DNA of 64,000 nt from Rhizobium sp. BK418 (GCF_004341105.1 NZ_SLZK01000010.1:83553-147552), one strand, 5' to 3'; positions 17,650-28,039 are shown, numbered from the stretch's first letter. Translations and numbers: made by a program. The notes: a model not told the origin generated them from the letters alone.

Positions 17650-20600
17650 ATGGATACAGCCTTCATAGAACACGACAAGACGACCACCGATGATGGGCTC
17701 TGGTACAAGGATGCGATCATCTACCAGCTGCACATCAAGTCCTTCTACGATGCAAACGGGGATGGCATCGGCGATTTCGAAGGCCTCTATCAGAAGCTCG
17801 ACCATATCGCCGCTCTTGGCGTCAACGCCATCTGGCTTCTTCCCTTCTTTCCCTCGCCGCGACGCGACGACGGTTACGACATTGCCGATTATCGCAATGT
17901 CAGCCCCGACTACGGTACGCTCGACGACTTCCGCCGGTTCGTCGAAGCCGCCCATGATCGTCACATCAGGGTGATCATCGAACTCGTCATCAATCACACC
18001 TCCGACCAGCATCCCTGGTTCCAGCGTGCCCGCCAAGCGCCAGTCGGCAGCCCAGAGCGCGATTTCTATGTGTGGTCGGACAATGACCACAAATTCCCGG
18101 AGACCCGTATCATCTTCCTCGACACCGAAAAGTCCAACTGGACCTTCGACCCAGTCGCCGGCGCCTATTACTGGCATCGCTTCTATTCCCATCAGCCGGA
18201 CCTCAACTTCGACAATCCGAAGGTGTTGGAGGAGCTCATCGATGTCATGCGCTTCTGGCTCGAAACCGGCATTGACGGTTTCCGCCTCGATGCGATTCCC
18301 TATCTGGTCGAGCGTGAGGGCACGAATAACGAGAACCTGCCCGAGACTCATGCAGTCCTCAAACAGATCCGTGCGGCCCTCGACGCCACCCATTCCGGCG
18401 TCATGCTATTGGCCGAAGCCAATCAATGGCCGGAGGATACGCGGGAATATTTCGGTGACGGGGATGAGTGCCACATGGCGTTCCATTTCCCCTTGATGCC
18501 GCGCATGTACATGGCGATCGCCAAGGAAGACCGCTTCCCGATCACCGATATCATGCGACAGACGCCGGATATCCCGGAAACCTGTCAATGGGCGATCTTC
18601 CTGAGGAACCATGACGAGCTGACGCTGGAAATGGTGACGGATGCCGAGCGGGATTATCTCTGGGAGACCTATGCGTCCGACAAGCGGGCCCGGATCAATC
18701 TCGGAATCCGTCGGCGGCTGGCGCCGCTCATGGAGCGCGACCGGCGGCGGATAGAGTTGATGAATGCGCTGCTCTTGTCGATGCCCGGTACACCCGTCGT
18801 CTATTATGGAGACGAGATCGGCATGGGCGACAATATCTATCTCGGCGACCGGGATGGCGTGCGCACGCCGATGCAATGGTCGCCCGACCGCAACGGCGGC
18901 TTCTCCCGCGCAGATCCGGCACGCCTCGTCCTGCCGCCTGTCGCCGATCCCCTTTACGGCTTCGAGGCCCTCAACGTCGAGGCACAGGTCGCCGACGCTC
19001 ATTCGCTGTTGAACTGGACGCGGCGCATGCTGGCGCTGCGGCGCCGTCACAGCGCCTTCGGGCGTGGGTCGTTGCGGTTCCTGACGCCGAGCAACCGCCG
19101 GATCCTCGCCTATCTGCGCGAATATCAGGACGAGGTCATCCTGTGCGTTGCTAATCTCTCGCGCCTTCCCCAGGCCGTCGAACTCGATCTGTCGGCTTTC
19201 GAAGGCCGCATCCCGATCGAACTCACCGGCATGTCGCCCTTTCCGCCGATCGGCCAGCTGACCTATCTCTTGACGCTTCCGCCCTACGGCTTCTTCTGGT
19301 TTCAGCTCAACAGCGAGGCGGACGGCCCCGCCTGGCGCACGGCGCCGCCCGAGCAGCTGGCCGACTTCGTCACCGTTGTTATCCGGCGCAGCCTGACGGA
19401 ACTTGTCGAACAGCCCCAGCACGCAGCAATGCTCAGCCGCGACATCCTGCCGGCCTACCTGTCCAAGCGGCGCTGGTTCGGTGCCAAGGACCAGCCGCTT
19501 CAAGAGGCTCGGCTCGTGTCTGCCACGCCTATTCCCTTCGCCGATGGCGTGGTGCTCGGCGAGCTTGAGGCCGTGCTGCCCGATCACGTGGAGAGCTATC
19601 AGTTGCCGCTTGCGGCCGAATGGGATGATACCGCGCCCAACGTACTCGGCCAGCAGCTATCGCTCGCGCGCATCCGGCAGGGTCGGCGTGTCGGCTTCCT
19701 GACGGATGGATTTGCTGTCGAGACGATGGCGCGCGCCATCCTGCGGGGCCTGCGCGACCGGTCCGTTGTCAGCGGGCGGACGGGACAGATCGCGTTCATC
19801 GGCACCGACCAGCTCGACCGCCTGGCATTGTCTGACGACATGCCGATCCACTGGCTATCGGCGGAGCAATCCAACAGTTCGCTCATTGTCGGCGACGTGG
19901 CAATGATCAAGCTGATCCGACATGTCTTCGTCGGCATTCATCCGGAGGTGGAGATGACCCGCTATCTGACGGAGCACGGCTACGAACATACCGCTCCGTT
20001 ACTGGGGGAGGTCGTCCGCACCGACAGCGACGGGCGGCGATCCACGCTGATCATCGCCCAGGGCGCGATCCGCAACCAGGGCGACGCTTGGAACTGGATG
20101 CTTGCCAATCTCAGACGTGTGGCCGACGAGATCGTCATGACGGAAGCCGCCGTCGAGACGGCCGACGAGCAGCTGCGACCGCTTGTCAGTTTCGTCGCAA
20201 TGATCGGCGAGCGGCTCGGCGAGCTGCATGTGCTCCTGTCGCGGCCGACGGATGACGAAGCCTTTTCGCCGCGCCGGGCCGACGGGTCCGACGTTGAAGC
20301 CATCCGGACATCCGTCACCGGTGAAATTGCCTACGCCTTCTCCAAGCTTACCGACCTCGGTGCAGAGATCGATGATGGGGTGGTTGGTTTAGTCGGATCA
20401 CTCCTTAAGCGCCAGGGCGCCATCATTGAGCGTGCCGCAGCGCTGGCGGACGGAGCCAAAGGGACGCTGCTCACCCGCGCTCATGGCGATTTCCATCTTG
20501 GCCAGGTTCTGGTGACGGAAGCGGACGCCGTCATCATCGATTTCGAGGGTGAACCGGCCCGCAATCTTGCCGAACGAAGGGCAAAGACAAGCCCGCTGCG

Positions 20601-20943
20601 GGACGTCGCCGGGCTTTTGCGCTCGCTCGACTACCTGTCGGCGACCGCGACACTCGAAAACGATGCGATCTCAGACCATCATGACGCGCGTCGGCGCGAG
20701 GTCATTTCGCGCTTTGGAGCCAGCGCCGAACAGGCCTTCATGCAGGCCTATGCACAGGCGCTTTCGGCCTCGCCGGATCTGCCCAATTCGGAAGCTGAGG
20801 TCAGACGCATCCTCGACGTCTTCCTCTTGGAAAAGGCGGCTTACGAAATCGCTTATGAGGCGCGCAATCGCCCGAAGTGGCTACCAATACCGCTGAATGG
20901 CTTTGCCGACATCCTGACCCGCCTCTCGGAGACCCGCTCATGA
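17650..20943 (+). CDS. treS: Trehalose synthase fused to maltokinase (TreS-Mak)
   Basis: A 1097-residue fusion. The N-terminal GH13 trehalose synthase has nucleophile Asp214 (GFRLDAIPYL), acid/base Glu256 (LLAEANQWP) and Asp322 (FLRNHDELTLEM). From about residue 597 a maltokinase domain follows (YLSKRRWFGAKDQ), with the phosphotransferase loop AHGDFHLGQ (His945, Asp947) and VIIDFEGEP. Together they convert trehalose to maltose and phosphorylate it to maltose-1-phosphate, the GlgE donor. ATG 17650 has an AGGAG site just upstream, inside the end of glgE; the frame is open further upstream only as overlap with glgE. Its stop overlaps the glgB start (ATGA). Confidence 0.94.
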   Translation: MDTAFIEHDKTTTDDGLWYKDAIIYQLHIKSFYDANGDGIGDFEGLYQKLDHIAALGVNAIWLLPFFPSPRRDDGYDIADYRNVSPDYGTLDDFRRFVEAAHDRHIRVIIELVINHTSDQHPWFQRARQAPVGSPERDFYVWSDNDHKFPETRIIFLDTEKSNWTFDPVAGAYYWHRFYSHQPDLNFDNPKVLEELIDVMRFWLETGIDGFRLDAIPYLVEREGTNNENLPETHAVLKQIRAALDATHSGVMLLAEANQWPEDTREYFGDGDECHMAFHFPLMPRMYMAIAKEDRFPITDIMRQTPDIPETCQWAIFLRNHDELTLEMVTDAERDYLWETYASDKRARINLGIRRRLAPLMERDRRRIELMNALLLSMPGTPVVYYGDEIGMGDNIYLGDRDGVRTPMQWSPDRNGGFSRADPARLVLPPVADPLYGFEALNVEAQVADAHSLLNWTRRMLALRRRHSAFGRGSLRFLTPSNRRILAYLREYQDEVILCVANLSRLPQAVELDLSAFEGRIPIELTGMSPFPPIGQLTYLLTLPPYGFFWFQLNSEADGPAWRTAPPEQLADFVTVVIRRSLTELVEQPQHAAMLSRDILPAYLSKRRWFGAKDQPLQEARLVSATPIPFADGVVLGELEAVLPDHVESYQLPLAAEWDDTAPNVLGQQLSLARIRQGRRVGFLTDGFAVETMARAILRGLRDRSVVSGRTGQIAFIGTDQLDRLALSDDMPIHWLSAEQSNSSLIVGDVAMIKLIRHVFVGIHPEVEMTRYLTEHGYEHTAPLLGEVVRTDSDGRRSTLIIAQGAIRNQGDAWNWMLANLRRVADEIVMTEAAVETADEQLRPLVSFVAMIGERLGELHVLLSRPTDDEAFSPRRADGSDVEAIRTSVTGEIAYAFSKLTDLGAEIDDGVVGLVGSLLKRQGAIIERAAALADGAKGTLLTRAHGDFHLGQVLVTEADAVIIDFEGEPARNLAERRAKTSPLRDVAGLLRSLDYLSATATLENDAISDHHDARRREVISRFGASAEQAFMQAYAQALSASPDLPNSEAEVRRILDVFLLEKAAYEIAYEARNRPKWLPIPLNGFADILTRLSETRS

Positions 20944-23162
20944 CGACGGACCTCGCCGACATCTTCTTCGGTGTGGCGTCGGATGCCATCCAGGCCCTTG
21001 CCGAGGGACGCCATGGTGATCCATTTTCCATCCTCGGCCCGCATCAATGCGGCGATGGTCGCTACGCTGTCCGCGTCTTTTTGCCGGGGGCGGCGGGCGT
21101 CGACTTGATCGCCAGCGAAAGTGACCGTCTTCTCGCCTCTGCGGATCTCGTCCATCCGGCCGGCCTGTTCGGCACCGTGCTGCCGGAACTGGTCTCCTAT
21201 CGCTTGCGGGTGCACTGGCCCGACGCGATCCAGGTCACCGATGATCCCTACAGATTCGCTCCATTGCTCGGCGACCTCGACCTCCACCTCGTTGCCGAAG
21301 GCACTCATTACAATCTGACGCGTGCGCTCGGGGCCAATCCGATGACGATCGACGACGTTGCCGGCGTGCGCTTTGCTGTCTGGGCGCCCAATGCAAGGCG
21401 CGTTTCCGTGGTCGGCGACTTCAACAGCTGGGACGGCCGGCGCCATCCCATGCGCCTTCGGCCACAGGCAGGTGTCTGGGAAATATTCATTCCGCAAGTG
21501 ACCGTCGGCGAGCGTTACAAATTCGAGATCCTCGATCCGTACGGCAATCTGCTGGCCCAGAAGGCCGATCCGGTTGCAAGAGCGGCGGAGCCGGCGCCGT
21601 CGACGGCATCGGTGGTCGCCTCCACCGATCCCTTCGCCTGGACCGATGCGGCCTGGTTGAGCGCCCGCCGCAGCGCCGACAAACAGACAGAGGCGATCAG
21701 CATCTACGAGGTGCACGCCGGTTCGTGGCTGCGCGACATGAGCGATGGCGCGCGCGCGCTCGACTGGGTCGAGCTCTCGCAGCGCCTCATACCCTATGTT
21801 CGTGACATGGGCTTCACACACATCGAGTTGCTACCGATCATGGAGCATCCCTTCGGCGGCTCCTGGGGCTACCAGCCGCTCGGCCTGTTTGCGCCAACCG
21901 GCCGCTATGGGACGCCCGAGGATTTTGCCTATTTCGTCGATCGCTGCCATGGCGCAGGGATCGGCGTCATCCTCGACTGGGTGCCGGCGCATTTCCCGAC
22001 GGATGTCTGGGGTCTGGCGCGTTTCGACGGGACAGCACTCTATGAACACGAAGACCCTCGTGAGGGTTTTCATCAGGATTGGAATACATTGATCTACAAT
22101 CTCGGTCGCAACGAGGTCAAAGGCTTCCTGATCGCCAGCGCCCTTGAGTGGCTCGAGCACTATCATGTCGACGGGTTACGCGTCGATGCGGTCGCATCGA
22201 TGCTTTACCGCGACTATAGCCGGGCGGCGGGCGAATGGATCCCGAACCGCTACGGCGGTCGCGAAAACCTCGAAGCCATCGAGTTCTTCAAGCATCTCAA
22301 CAGCATCGTTCATGAACGGTTTCCGCATGCGCTGATGATCGCCGAGGAATCGACTGCCTTTCCCAACATTACCAGGTCACCGCATGACGGTGGGCTGGGA
22401 TTCGACATGAAATGGAATATGGGGTGGATGCACGACACGCTTCATTACATGTCCGACGACCCGGTCTATCGCAAATACCACCATGGTTCGATGACCTTCG
22501 GCATGATCTATGCTTACAGCGAGCACTTCATTCTGCCGTTCTCGCATGACGAGGTTGTGCATGGAAAGGGATCGATATTTGCCAAGATGCCGGGAGACGC
22601 CTGGCAGAAGATGGCCAATCTACGCGCCCTTTTTGGCTTCATGTGGGGCCATCCGGGCAGGAAGCTCCTCTTCATGGGCTGTGAGATCGGTCAAAAGACG
22701 GAATGGAGCCACGACGGCTCGGTGGAATGGGATCTCCTTGATGATCCGCTTCATTTTGGCCTGCAGCGACTGATGCGCGACCTCAACCGCATCTACCGCC
22801 ATTTCGCCTGCCTGCACTATGGCGACAGCGAACCGTCCGGGTTTGAATGGGCTGTCGCCGACGACGCGGAAAATTCCGTGCTCGCCATGCTGCGCTATGA
22901 TCGCGAACGCCGGTCCGTCGCTCTCGTCATTTCGAACTTCACGCCGGTCCCGCGTCACAGTTACCGGGTGGGCGTTCCCTTGCCGGGCCACTGGCGGCAG
23001 ATCCTCAACACCGATGCATCGATCTATGGGGGCACTGGCGCGGGCGGTGGAGATCGCGGCAGCGAGAGTATCGTTGCCCATGGCCGCGCCCAATCGCTTC
23101 TACTCGACCTTCCGCCTATGTCGACGATGGTTTTCGTCCGTGAGGACAGTTTGCCCGCGTGA
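20940..23162 (+). CDS. glgB: 1,4-alpha-glucan branching enzyme
   Basis: A 740-residue GlgB. An N-terminal repeat domain and a CBM48 module (VRFAVWAPNARRVSVVGDFN, then SWDGR) precede the GH13 barrel. The nucleophile is Asp416 (GLRVDAVASMLYRDYSR), the acid/base is Glu469 (MIAEESTAFP), and the third acid is in FSHDEVVHGKGS. It introduces alpha-1,6 branches into the glucan made by GlgE. The start ATG 20940 overlaps the preceding stop by 4 nt, showing tight translational coupling in the glgE-treS-glgB operon. Confidence 0.95.
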   Translation: MTTDLADIFFGVASDAIQALAEGRHGDPFSILGPHQCGDGRYAVRVFLPGAAGVDLIASESDRLLASADLVHPAGLFGTVLPELVSYRLRVHWPDAIQVTDDPYRFAPLLGDLDLHLVAEGTHYNLTRALGANPMTIDDVAGVRFAVWAPNARRVSVVGDFNSWDGRRHPMRLRPQAGVWEIFIPQVTVGERYKFEILDPYGNLLAQKADPVARAAEPAPSTASVVASTDPFAWTDAAWLSARRSADKQTEAISIYEVHAGSWLRDMSDGARALDWVELSQRLIPYVRDMGFTHIELLPIMEHPFGGSWGYQPLGLFAPTGRYGTPEDFAYFVDRCHGAGIGVILDWVPAHFPTDVWGLARFDGTALYEHEDPREGFHQDWNTLIYNLGRNEVKGFLIASALEWLEHYHVDGLRVDAVASMLYRDYSRAAGEWIPNRYGGRENLEAIEFFKHLNSIVHERFPHALMIAEESTAFPNITRSPHDGGLGFDMKWNMGWMHDTLHYMSDDPVYRKYHHGSMTFGMIYAYSEHFILPFSHDEVVHGKGSIFAKMPGDAWQKMANLRALFGFMWGHPGRKLLFMGCEIGQKTEWSHDGSVEWDLLDDPLHFGLQRLMRDLNRIYRHFACLHYGDSEPSGFEWAVADDAENSVLAMLRYDRERRSVALVISNFTPVPRHSYRVGVPLPGHWRQILNTDASIYGGTGAGGGDRGSESIVAHGRAQSLLLDLPPMSTMVFVREDSLPA

Positions 23163-23315
23163 GCCCTCGCCGAGCGATCGAGCCCAGACGGCTCACCCGG
23201 TGCCGGCAGGGCTCGCTCTCTCTCCGCGCTTGAGATCCGAAGATCCCCATGGCCGCCGATGGCGCACAGCGGCGGCTTAAAGCACAGACGCTGGCGTGGC
23301 CGGCGAACGGGCTCT

Positions 23316-23340
23316 GGAACCAGAAGCCCGGGCGACAGTT
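23316..23340 (+). promoter_or_regulatory. Weak EcfG-like promoter candidate before crp-type gene
   Basis: GGAAC (23316-23320), 16 nt, then AGTT (23337-23340), 71 nt upstream of ATG 23412. The -35 half is perfect and the -10 half lacks the preferred first C. Listed because of the two better matches nearby; low confidence. Confidence 0.25.
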
Positions 23341-23411
23341 CATTCGATACTGTTGCCAGGGTTGGTGCCTGCGGATCGTCGCTCGCGCTGCAGGCAACTC
23401 GGGAGACACGG

Positions 23412-24143
23412 ATGGCGCCGAACCAGGGACAAATATCGAACCGCATGCTGACCGCGCTCGATCTACGTGATTTTGCGCTGCTTGCACCATATCTCGAGCG
23501 GGTCGATCTTCCCGCTCAGTTCCAGATCGCCAAACCGCGCGAAAGGCTCGAGCACGTCTATTTTCCCGAAAGCGGGATCGGAGCGGTCATGACGGTCTCT
23601 TCCACCGGCCAGATTGCGGAGGCCGGAATGTTCGGCTGGGAAGGCTTCGTGCCGACCGCCACCATCATCGGCGACAATGTCGTTCCCTATATCGTCGAAA
23701 TGAACATCGCCGGGTGGGGGTATCGGGTGCCGATCGAGGCAATGCGGCAGGCGACGATGGAGAGCTCTTCCTTCCAGGTCCCGCTCATCAAATACATGCA
23801 TGTCTTTGCCACGCAGGTCGCCTACACCGCGCTTGCCAATATTCGCTATCTGCTCGAGCAGCGGCTCGCCCGTTGGATTCTGATGTGCCACGATCGCCTT
23901 CGCAGCGACGAGATGTGCATCACGCATGAATATATCGCCCTGATGCTCGGCGCCAGGCGCCCGGGTGTGACGACGGCCCTTCATATCCTGGAAGGGCATC
24001 GTCTGATCCGCTCCCTGCGCGGCTCCGTCGTCATCCGTGACCGCGAGGGGCTCGAGGCCTTTGCCGCCGGGTCCTATGGAGTTCCCGAACAGGAATTCGA
24101 GCGGCTTATCGGGAGCCGCGCGATCAGTCACAAACCGGCATGA
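23412..24143 (+). CDS. Crp/Fnr-family transcriptional regulator
   Basis: A 243-residue regulator with an N-terminal cyclic-nucleotide-binding-like beta barrel (YFPESGIGAVMTVSSTGQIA, then EAGMFGWEGF), a long dimerisation helix (ALANIRYLLEQRLARWILMC), and a C-terminal winged HTH (THEYIALMLGARRPGVTTAL). No cysteine cluster for a Fe-S centre is seen, so it is not a classical FNR. ATG 23412 with GGGAG upstream is chosen; the frame is open to about 23259 without homology. It follows the glucan operon after 249 nt and may govern it, but that is inference. Confidence 0.85.
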   Translation: MAPNQGQISNRMLTALDLRDFALLAPYLERVDLPAQFQIAKPRERLEHVYFPESGIGAVMTVSSTGQIAEAGMFGWEGFVPTATIIGDNVVPYIVEMNIAGWGYRVPIEAMRQATMESSSFQVPLIKYMHVFATQVAYTALANIRYLLEQRLARWILMCHDRLRSDEMCITHEYIALMLGARRPGVTTALHILEGHRLIRSLRGSVVIRDREGLEAFAAGSYGVPEQEFERLIGSRAISHKPA

Positions 24144-24181
24144 GCGGCGCCGAGATCCAAGAGACAATCAGACGGTGAAGC

Positions 24182-24412
24182 ATGCGGTATTTTTTCCACA
24201 TACGTGACGGCGAGGATTTGATCCTGGACCAGGAGGGAAGCGACTGCGCGAGCCTAGCGGCTGCCATCGAGGAGGCCAAGGCCGACGCCCGCGAACTCAT
24301 GGCCGAGCGGTTGCGGTCGGGCCGCGAACTCGACGGCCAGTCCTTCGAGATCGTCGATGATGCTGGACTATTGGCAGCCGTCGTGCGGTTCAAGGACGCC
24401 TTGCCATTATGA
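24182..24412 (+). CDS. Small DUF6894-family protein (second copy)
   Basis: A 76-residue protein starting MRYFFHIRDGEDLILDQEG, followed by a helix (SLAAAIEEAKADARELMAER) and QSFEIVDDAGLLAAVVRFKD. This matches the DUF6894 layout and is related to the protein at 13370. It lies 38 nt after the Crp/Fnr-type gene on the same strand and may be co-transcribed. The ribosome site (GACGGTGAAG) is weak. Function unknown. Confidence 0.75.
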   Translation: MRYFFHIRDGEDLILDQEGSDCASLAAAIEEAKADARELMAERLRSGRELDGQSFEIVDDAGLLAAVVRFKDALPL

Positions 24413-24609
24413 TCGTGACGGCTCGTAGCACAGGCGCCGCGGGCAGGAGGGCGCATCGAATTTCACATCACCCTTCGCCAGACGTGCGACCTGCGGCAGC
24501 TTCGTCATTGCTCAGTTCGCGATTATCCGGCTTTACGAAAGACACCTCAGCGCAATTTGGGAGCAGGCGTACAGCGGCTGGCGCCAAGGCGCTGCCGGAC
24601 AGACCGACT

Positions 24610-26198
24610 TCAGCGCGTCAACGCCAACTGCGCCCTAAATAGGGTGCCATTCATGCGCTCGATCGTGAAGGTCCCGCTCAGCTCGGTGACGAAGGCTTTG
24701 ATCAGCCGGCTGCCCATGCCCGCCTTTGTCGCGGTCGGATCATATCCGATGCCGTCATCGGCAAATTCGAACAGCACGACATCGTTCGGCTGTCGCAAAA
24801 GCCGGACGCGGATCTGCCCCTGAGATCGATCGGCGAAGGCGTATTTTATGCTGTTCGTCAGCAGTTCGTTGAGCAGAAGCGCAAAAGGCGTCGCCTTCTC
24901 CGCATCGATCTCGATATCGTCGAGTTCGAACGCCAGGTCGATGGGGCGATCGTTGAGCCCAACCAGCGTACGCGCGAGGCTCGGAACGAGCTGGCGGGCA
25001 TTGACGCTGCTGAACTGATCGAAGCCGTACATCTGCTCATGAACGGCGGACATGGCCTGAATCCGGTCATTCAACTTCTGGACCGTTTCCGGCCTGAGGC
25101 CCTGCAGGCGCACGAGTGCCATGACGGTCTGCAGGTTGTTCTTCACGCGGTGGTGAATTTCACGCATCAGAATCTGATTGGTGCGCAGGGCTTCTGCCAG
25201 TTCGGCCATGTGATGGGCGTCGGCCCGTGCCAGGCTCAGGATATTCCATCCGACGGCCAGGCTTGCAGCAAGGGCGACCGTAGTGATGAGTGCCACGATT
25301 GCAACATCCGTCCAGAAGGGTTTCAGAATAGCGAAGTCTCGGCGGAGGCGATCGCCACGAATGGCGTCCGCTCGACAATGCGATAGGCCACCAGACGCCG
25401 CACCTGGTCGACAGGCGAGACTGAAGTATAGGTTCCGGTAGTGGCCTTGCGCATATAGTCGGTAAACAGCACGTAGTTTCCGAGATCGACCATTTCCTTT
25501 GGTTCGGGATGGCGCGCGATCAGTTTGCCATCTCGCCGAAAGATGCTGACGGTCGAACCCGGTCCAAGCGGCGACGCGTCCCAGATCGAACGCAACATCC
25601 CGACATCGAAGGCTAGAACGGCGACCCCTAAGAACTTACGGTCGCGCTCGATGCGTGCGGCCGACAGGAAGACGCGCCTTCCGGTGTTGGCCATCTCGGT
25701 CATCGCCGACGTGTAGGCTTCCGCTCCATTGGCCAGCCGCTGGAAATAGGTCCGATCGACGATGTCGGCTGGCGTGCTCTCACGGTCTGTCGAATAGATA
25801 AGCGAGCCGTCGGAAGCCAGGACATAGGCTGTCGCTGTGCTTGGCAGCTCTGCCGTCGCAATGTTCAGCCGCCTCAGGCGTTCACCGTTATCCGGGCCAA
25901 TTGCCGCCCCGAAGGCATCGTCCATTCGAAAAAGGGTCTGACGCGCGAGAGAATTGATCCAGACAGCGTTGGCCGCGACGATTTTGGCGGTTGCAACAAC
26001 CTGTTGCTCACCACTTTTGACCGCCGCCGAATAGCTCGAATGCAGCCAGACTGCCAGGACGAGACACAACGCGGTAAACAGGCAGACAACTGCGGCGATG
26101 GCGGCCCTGCCGACAATTGTGAAGCCGCTGGTCAGGCCCATCCAACCCTCATGATCTGACGAAGCGGTACTGTCGGATGGCACGCCATTGGATGTCAA
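24610..26198 (-). pseudogene. Cache-domain HisKA_2 sensor histidine kinase, frameshifted
   Basis: Two adjacent frames together make one normal kinase. The 5' part (26198-25323) has a membrane helix (AIAAVVCLFTALCLVLAVWL) and a periplasmic Cache sensor ending IASAETSLF. The 3' part (25296-24610) has a second membrane helix, the HisKA_2 H-box MREIHHRVKNNLQ, an N-box LLNELLTNSIKYAF and GMGSRLIKAF. Around 25322-25325 the sequence reads TTC TGA AAC; adding one G restores FWKPFWTDVAIV and joins both halves. So either one base is lost in nature or this is a sequence error. TTG 26198 or ATG 26141 (with GAGGG upstream) could be the start. HisKA_2 kinases often feed the PhyR-EcfG stress pathway. Confidence 0.85.
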
Positions 26199-26377
26199 GA
26201 ATTAGTACGTTTGGAATCAATTGGCGGCGTCTTATTCGCGATCCAGCCGTCACGTGACCATTGGCCTCCGGCGCCGTTTTCACGCCTGTCGTTTCTGCGG
26301 AGACCGACTGGAGGGTGGAGCGGCTGCGGAACAATCAACGGCATAGGCCATTGCCTTGTCCAACAAGGAGGGATCCG

Positions 26378-28039
26378 ATGATCAACGATCTCTGGTACAA
26401 GAATGCCGTCGTCTACTGCCTGTCGGTCGAAACCTTCATGGATGCCAATGGTGACGGGATCGGCGACTTCCAGGGTCTTGCACGCCGTCTCGACTATCTT
26501 GCAGGTCTCGGCATCACGGCGATCTGGCTCATGCCGTTCCAGACGTCGCCCGGCAAGGACGACGGCTACGATGTCTCGGACTATTATAACGTCGATCCGC
26601 GCTACGGGACGCTCGGCGACTTCGTCGAGTTCACGCATGGCGCAAAACAGCGCGGCATCAGGGTCATGATCGACCTCGTCGTCAACCACACCTCCGATGA
26701 ACATCCCTGGTTTCAGGAGGCGCGCAAGGACGAGAATTCGCCTTATCGCGACTGGTATGTCTGGTCGAAGGAAAAGCCCGAAAATGCCAGCCAGGGAATG
26801 GTCTTTCCCGGTGTCCAGAAGACCACCTGGTCCCGCGACAAGGTCTCTGGGAAATATTATTTCCACCGCTTTTACGATTTTCAGCCCGATCTCAACACCG
26901 CCAACCCGCATGTGCAGGCAGAGATCCTGAAAATCATGGGCTTCTGGATCCAGCTCGGCGTCTCCGGCTTCCGGATGGACGCCGTTCCCTTCGTGATCGC
27001 AAGGAAGGGTGCCGACATAGACAAACCGGTAGAACAATACGACATGCTGCGGACCTTTCGTGAATTCCTGCAATGGCGCCAGGGCGACGCGATCATCCTG
27101 GCCGAAGCCAACGTCCTGCCGAAAACGGATATGAACTATTTCGGCGAGGACGGTGACAGGATGCACATGATGTTCAATTTCCAGGTCAACCAGACGCTCT
27201 TCTACGCCCTTGCAAGCGGCGATTGCGCACCGCTTGCTAAGGCGCTTGAGGCGACCCGGACGCGACCGCCGACCGCCCAGTGGGGCCACTTCCTGAGGAA
27301 CCACGACGAACTCGATCTTGGCCGATTGAGCGAGGCGCAACGCAACATGGTTTTCGCCGCCTTCGGCCCCGATAAGGATATGCAGCTTTATGACCGCGGC
27401 ATCCGGCGCCGCTTCTCGCCGATGCTCGGTGGCAACCGTGACCGCATGCGCATGGCCTATTCGCTGATGTTCTCCCTTCCGGGCACGCCCGTGCTGCGCT
27501 ACGGCGACGAGATCGGCATGGGAGAGGATCTTTCATTGCCGGAACGAAATTGTGCGCGTACACCGATGCAGTGGTCGACCGAGCCGCAAGCCGGTTTCAC
27601 CAAGAGCGACGCGCCCGTGCTGCCGGTCATTTCCGACGGCGCTTACGGATTTCAGCATATCAATGTCGCTGATCAGCGCAGAAATCCGGATTCGATGCTG
27701 AATTGGATGGAGCGGCTCATCAGGATGCGCAAGGAGGCGCCTGAGATCGGCTGGGGAGACTTCCGCGTTCTCGATGTTGAGGAAGACGGTGTGCTCGCCA
27801 TCCGGTATGACTGGCGCAACAACGCCGTTCTGATCGTTCACAATCTCAACGAAAGTCCAATCGAGGTGCGGATCGATCCGGGCCCGGGGGAGGGGAGCCA
27901 ATTGCTTGTCGACATTGCGGACGGCTCCGACAGCCGAGCAGACGAGGCGGGTCTCCACCGCCTTTATCTCGAAGGCTATGCGTATAAGTGGTTCCGCGTC
28001 GGCGGTCTGGACTACCTGCTTCGTCGCACGGAGATTTGA
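26378..28039 (+). CDS. TreS-like GH13 alpha-amylase family enzyme
   Basis: A 553-residue GH13 protein similar to the TreS half of the fusion at 17650 but without a maltokinase domain. It begins MINDLWYKNAVVYCLSVETF. Catalytic residues are Asp201 (GFRMDAVPF), Glu243 (ILAEANVLP) and Asp310 (FLRNHDELD). A strong AAGGAGGG ribosome site precedes ATG 26378. It could isomerise trehalose/maltose or hydrolyse short alpha-glucans; family membership alone does not decide. It is divergent from the frameshifted sensor kinase, with about 180 nt between. Confidence 0.88.
   Translation: MINDLWYKNAVVYCLSVETFMDANGDGIGDFQGLARRLDYLAGLGITAIWLMPFQTSPGKDDGYDVSDYYNVDPRYGTLGDFVEFTHGAKQRGIRVMIDLVVNHTSDEHPWFQEARKDENSPYRDWYVWSKEKPENASQGMVFPGVQKTTWSRDKVSGKYYFHRFYDFQPDLNTANPHVQAEILKIMGFWIQLGVSGFRMDAVPFVIARKGADIDKPVEQYDMLRTFREFLQWRQGDAIILAEANVLPKTDMNYFGEDGDRMHMMFNFQVNQTLFYALASGDCAPLAKALEATRTRPPTAQWGHFLRNHDELDLGRLSEAQRNMVFAAFGPDKDMQLYDRGIRRRFSPMLGGNRDRMRMAYSLMFSLPGTPVLRYGDEIGMGEDLSLPERNCARTPMQWSTEPQAGFTKSDAPVLPVISDGAYGFQHINVADQRRNPDSMLNWMERLIRMRKEAPEIGWGDFRVLDVEEDGVLAIRYDWRNNAVLIVHNLNESPIEVRIDPGPGEGSQLLVDIADGSDSRADEAGLHRLYLEGYAYKWFRVGGLDYLLRRTEI

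Noticed and set aside
26190..26198. TTGACA at the start of the sensor-kinase frame as a -35 box
   Set aside because: No matching -10 at proper spacing; it is also simply the TTG start codon context.
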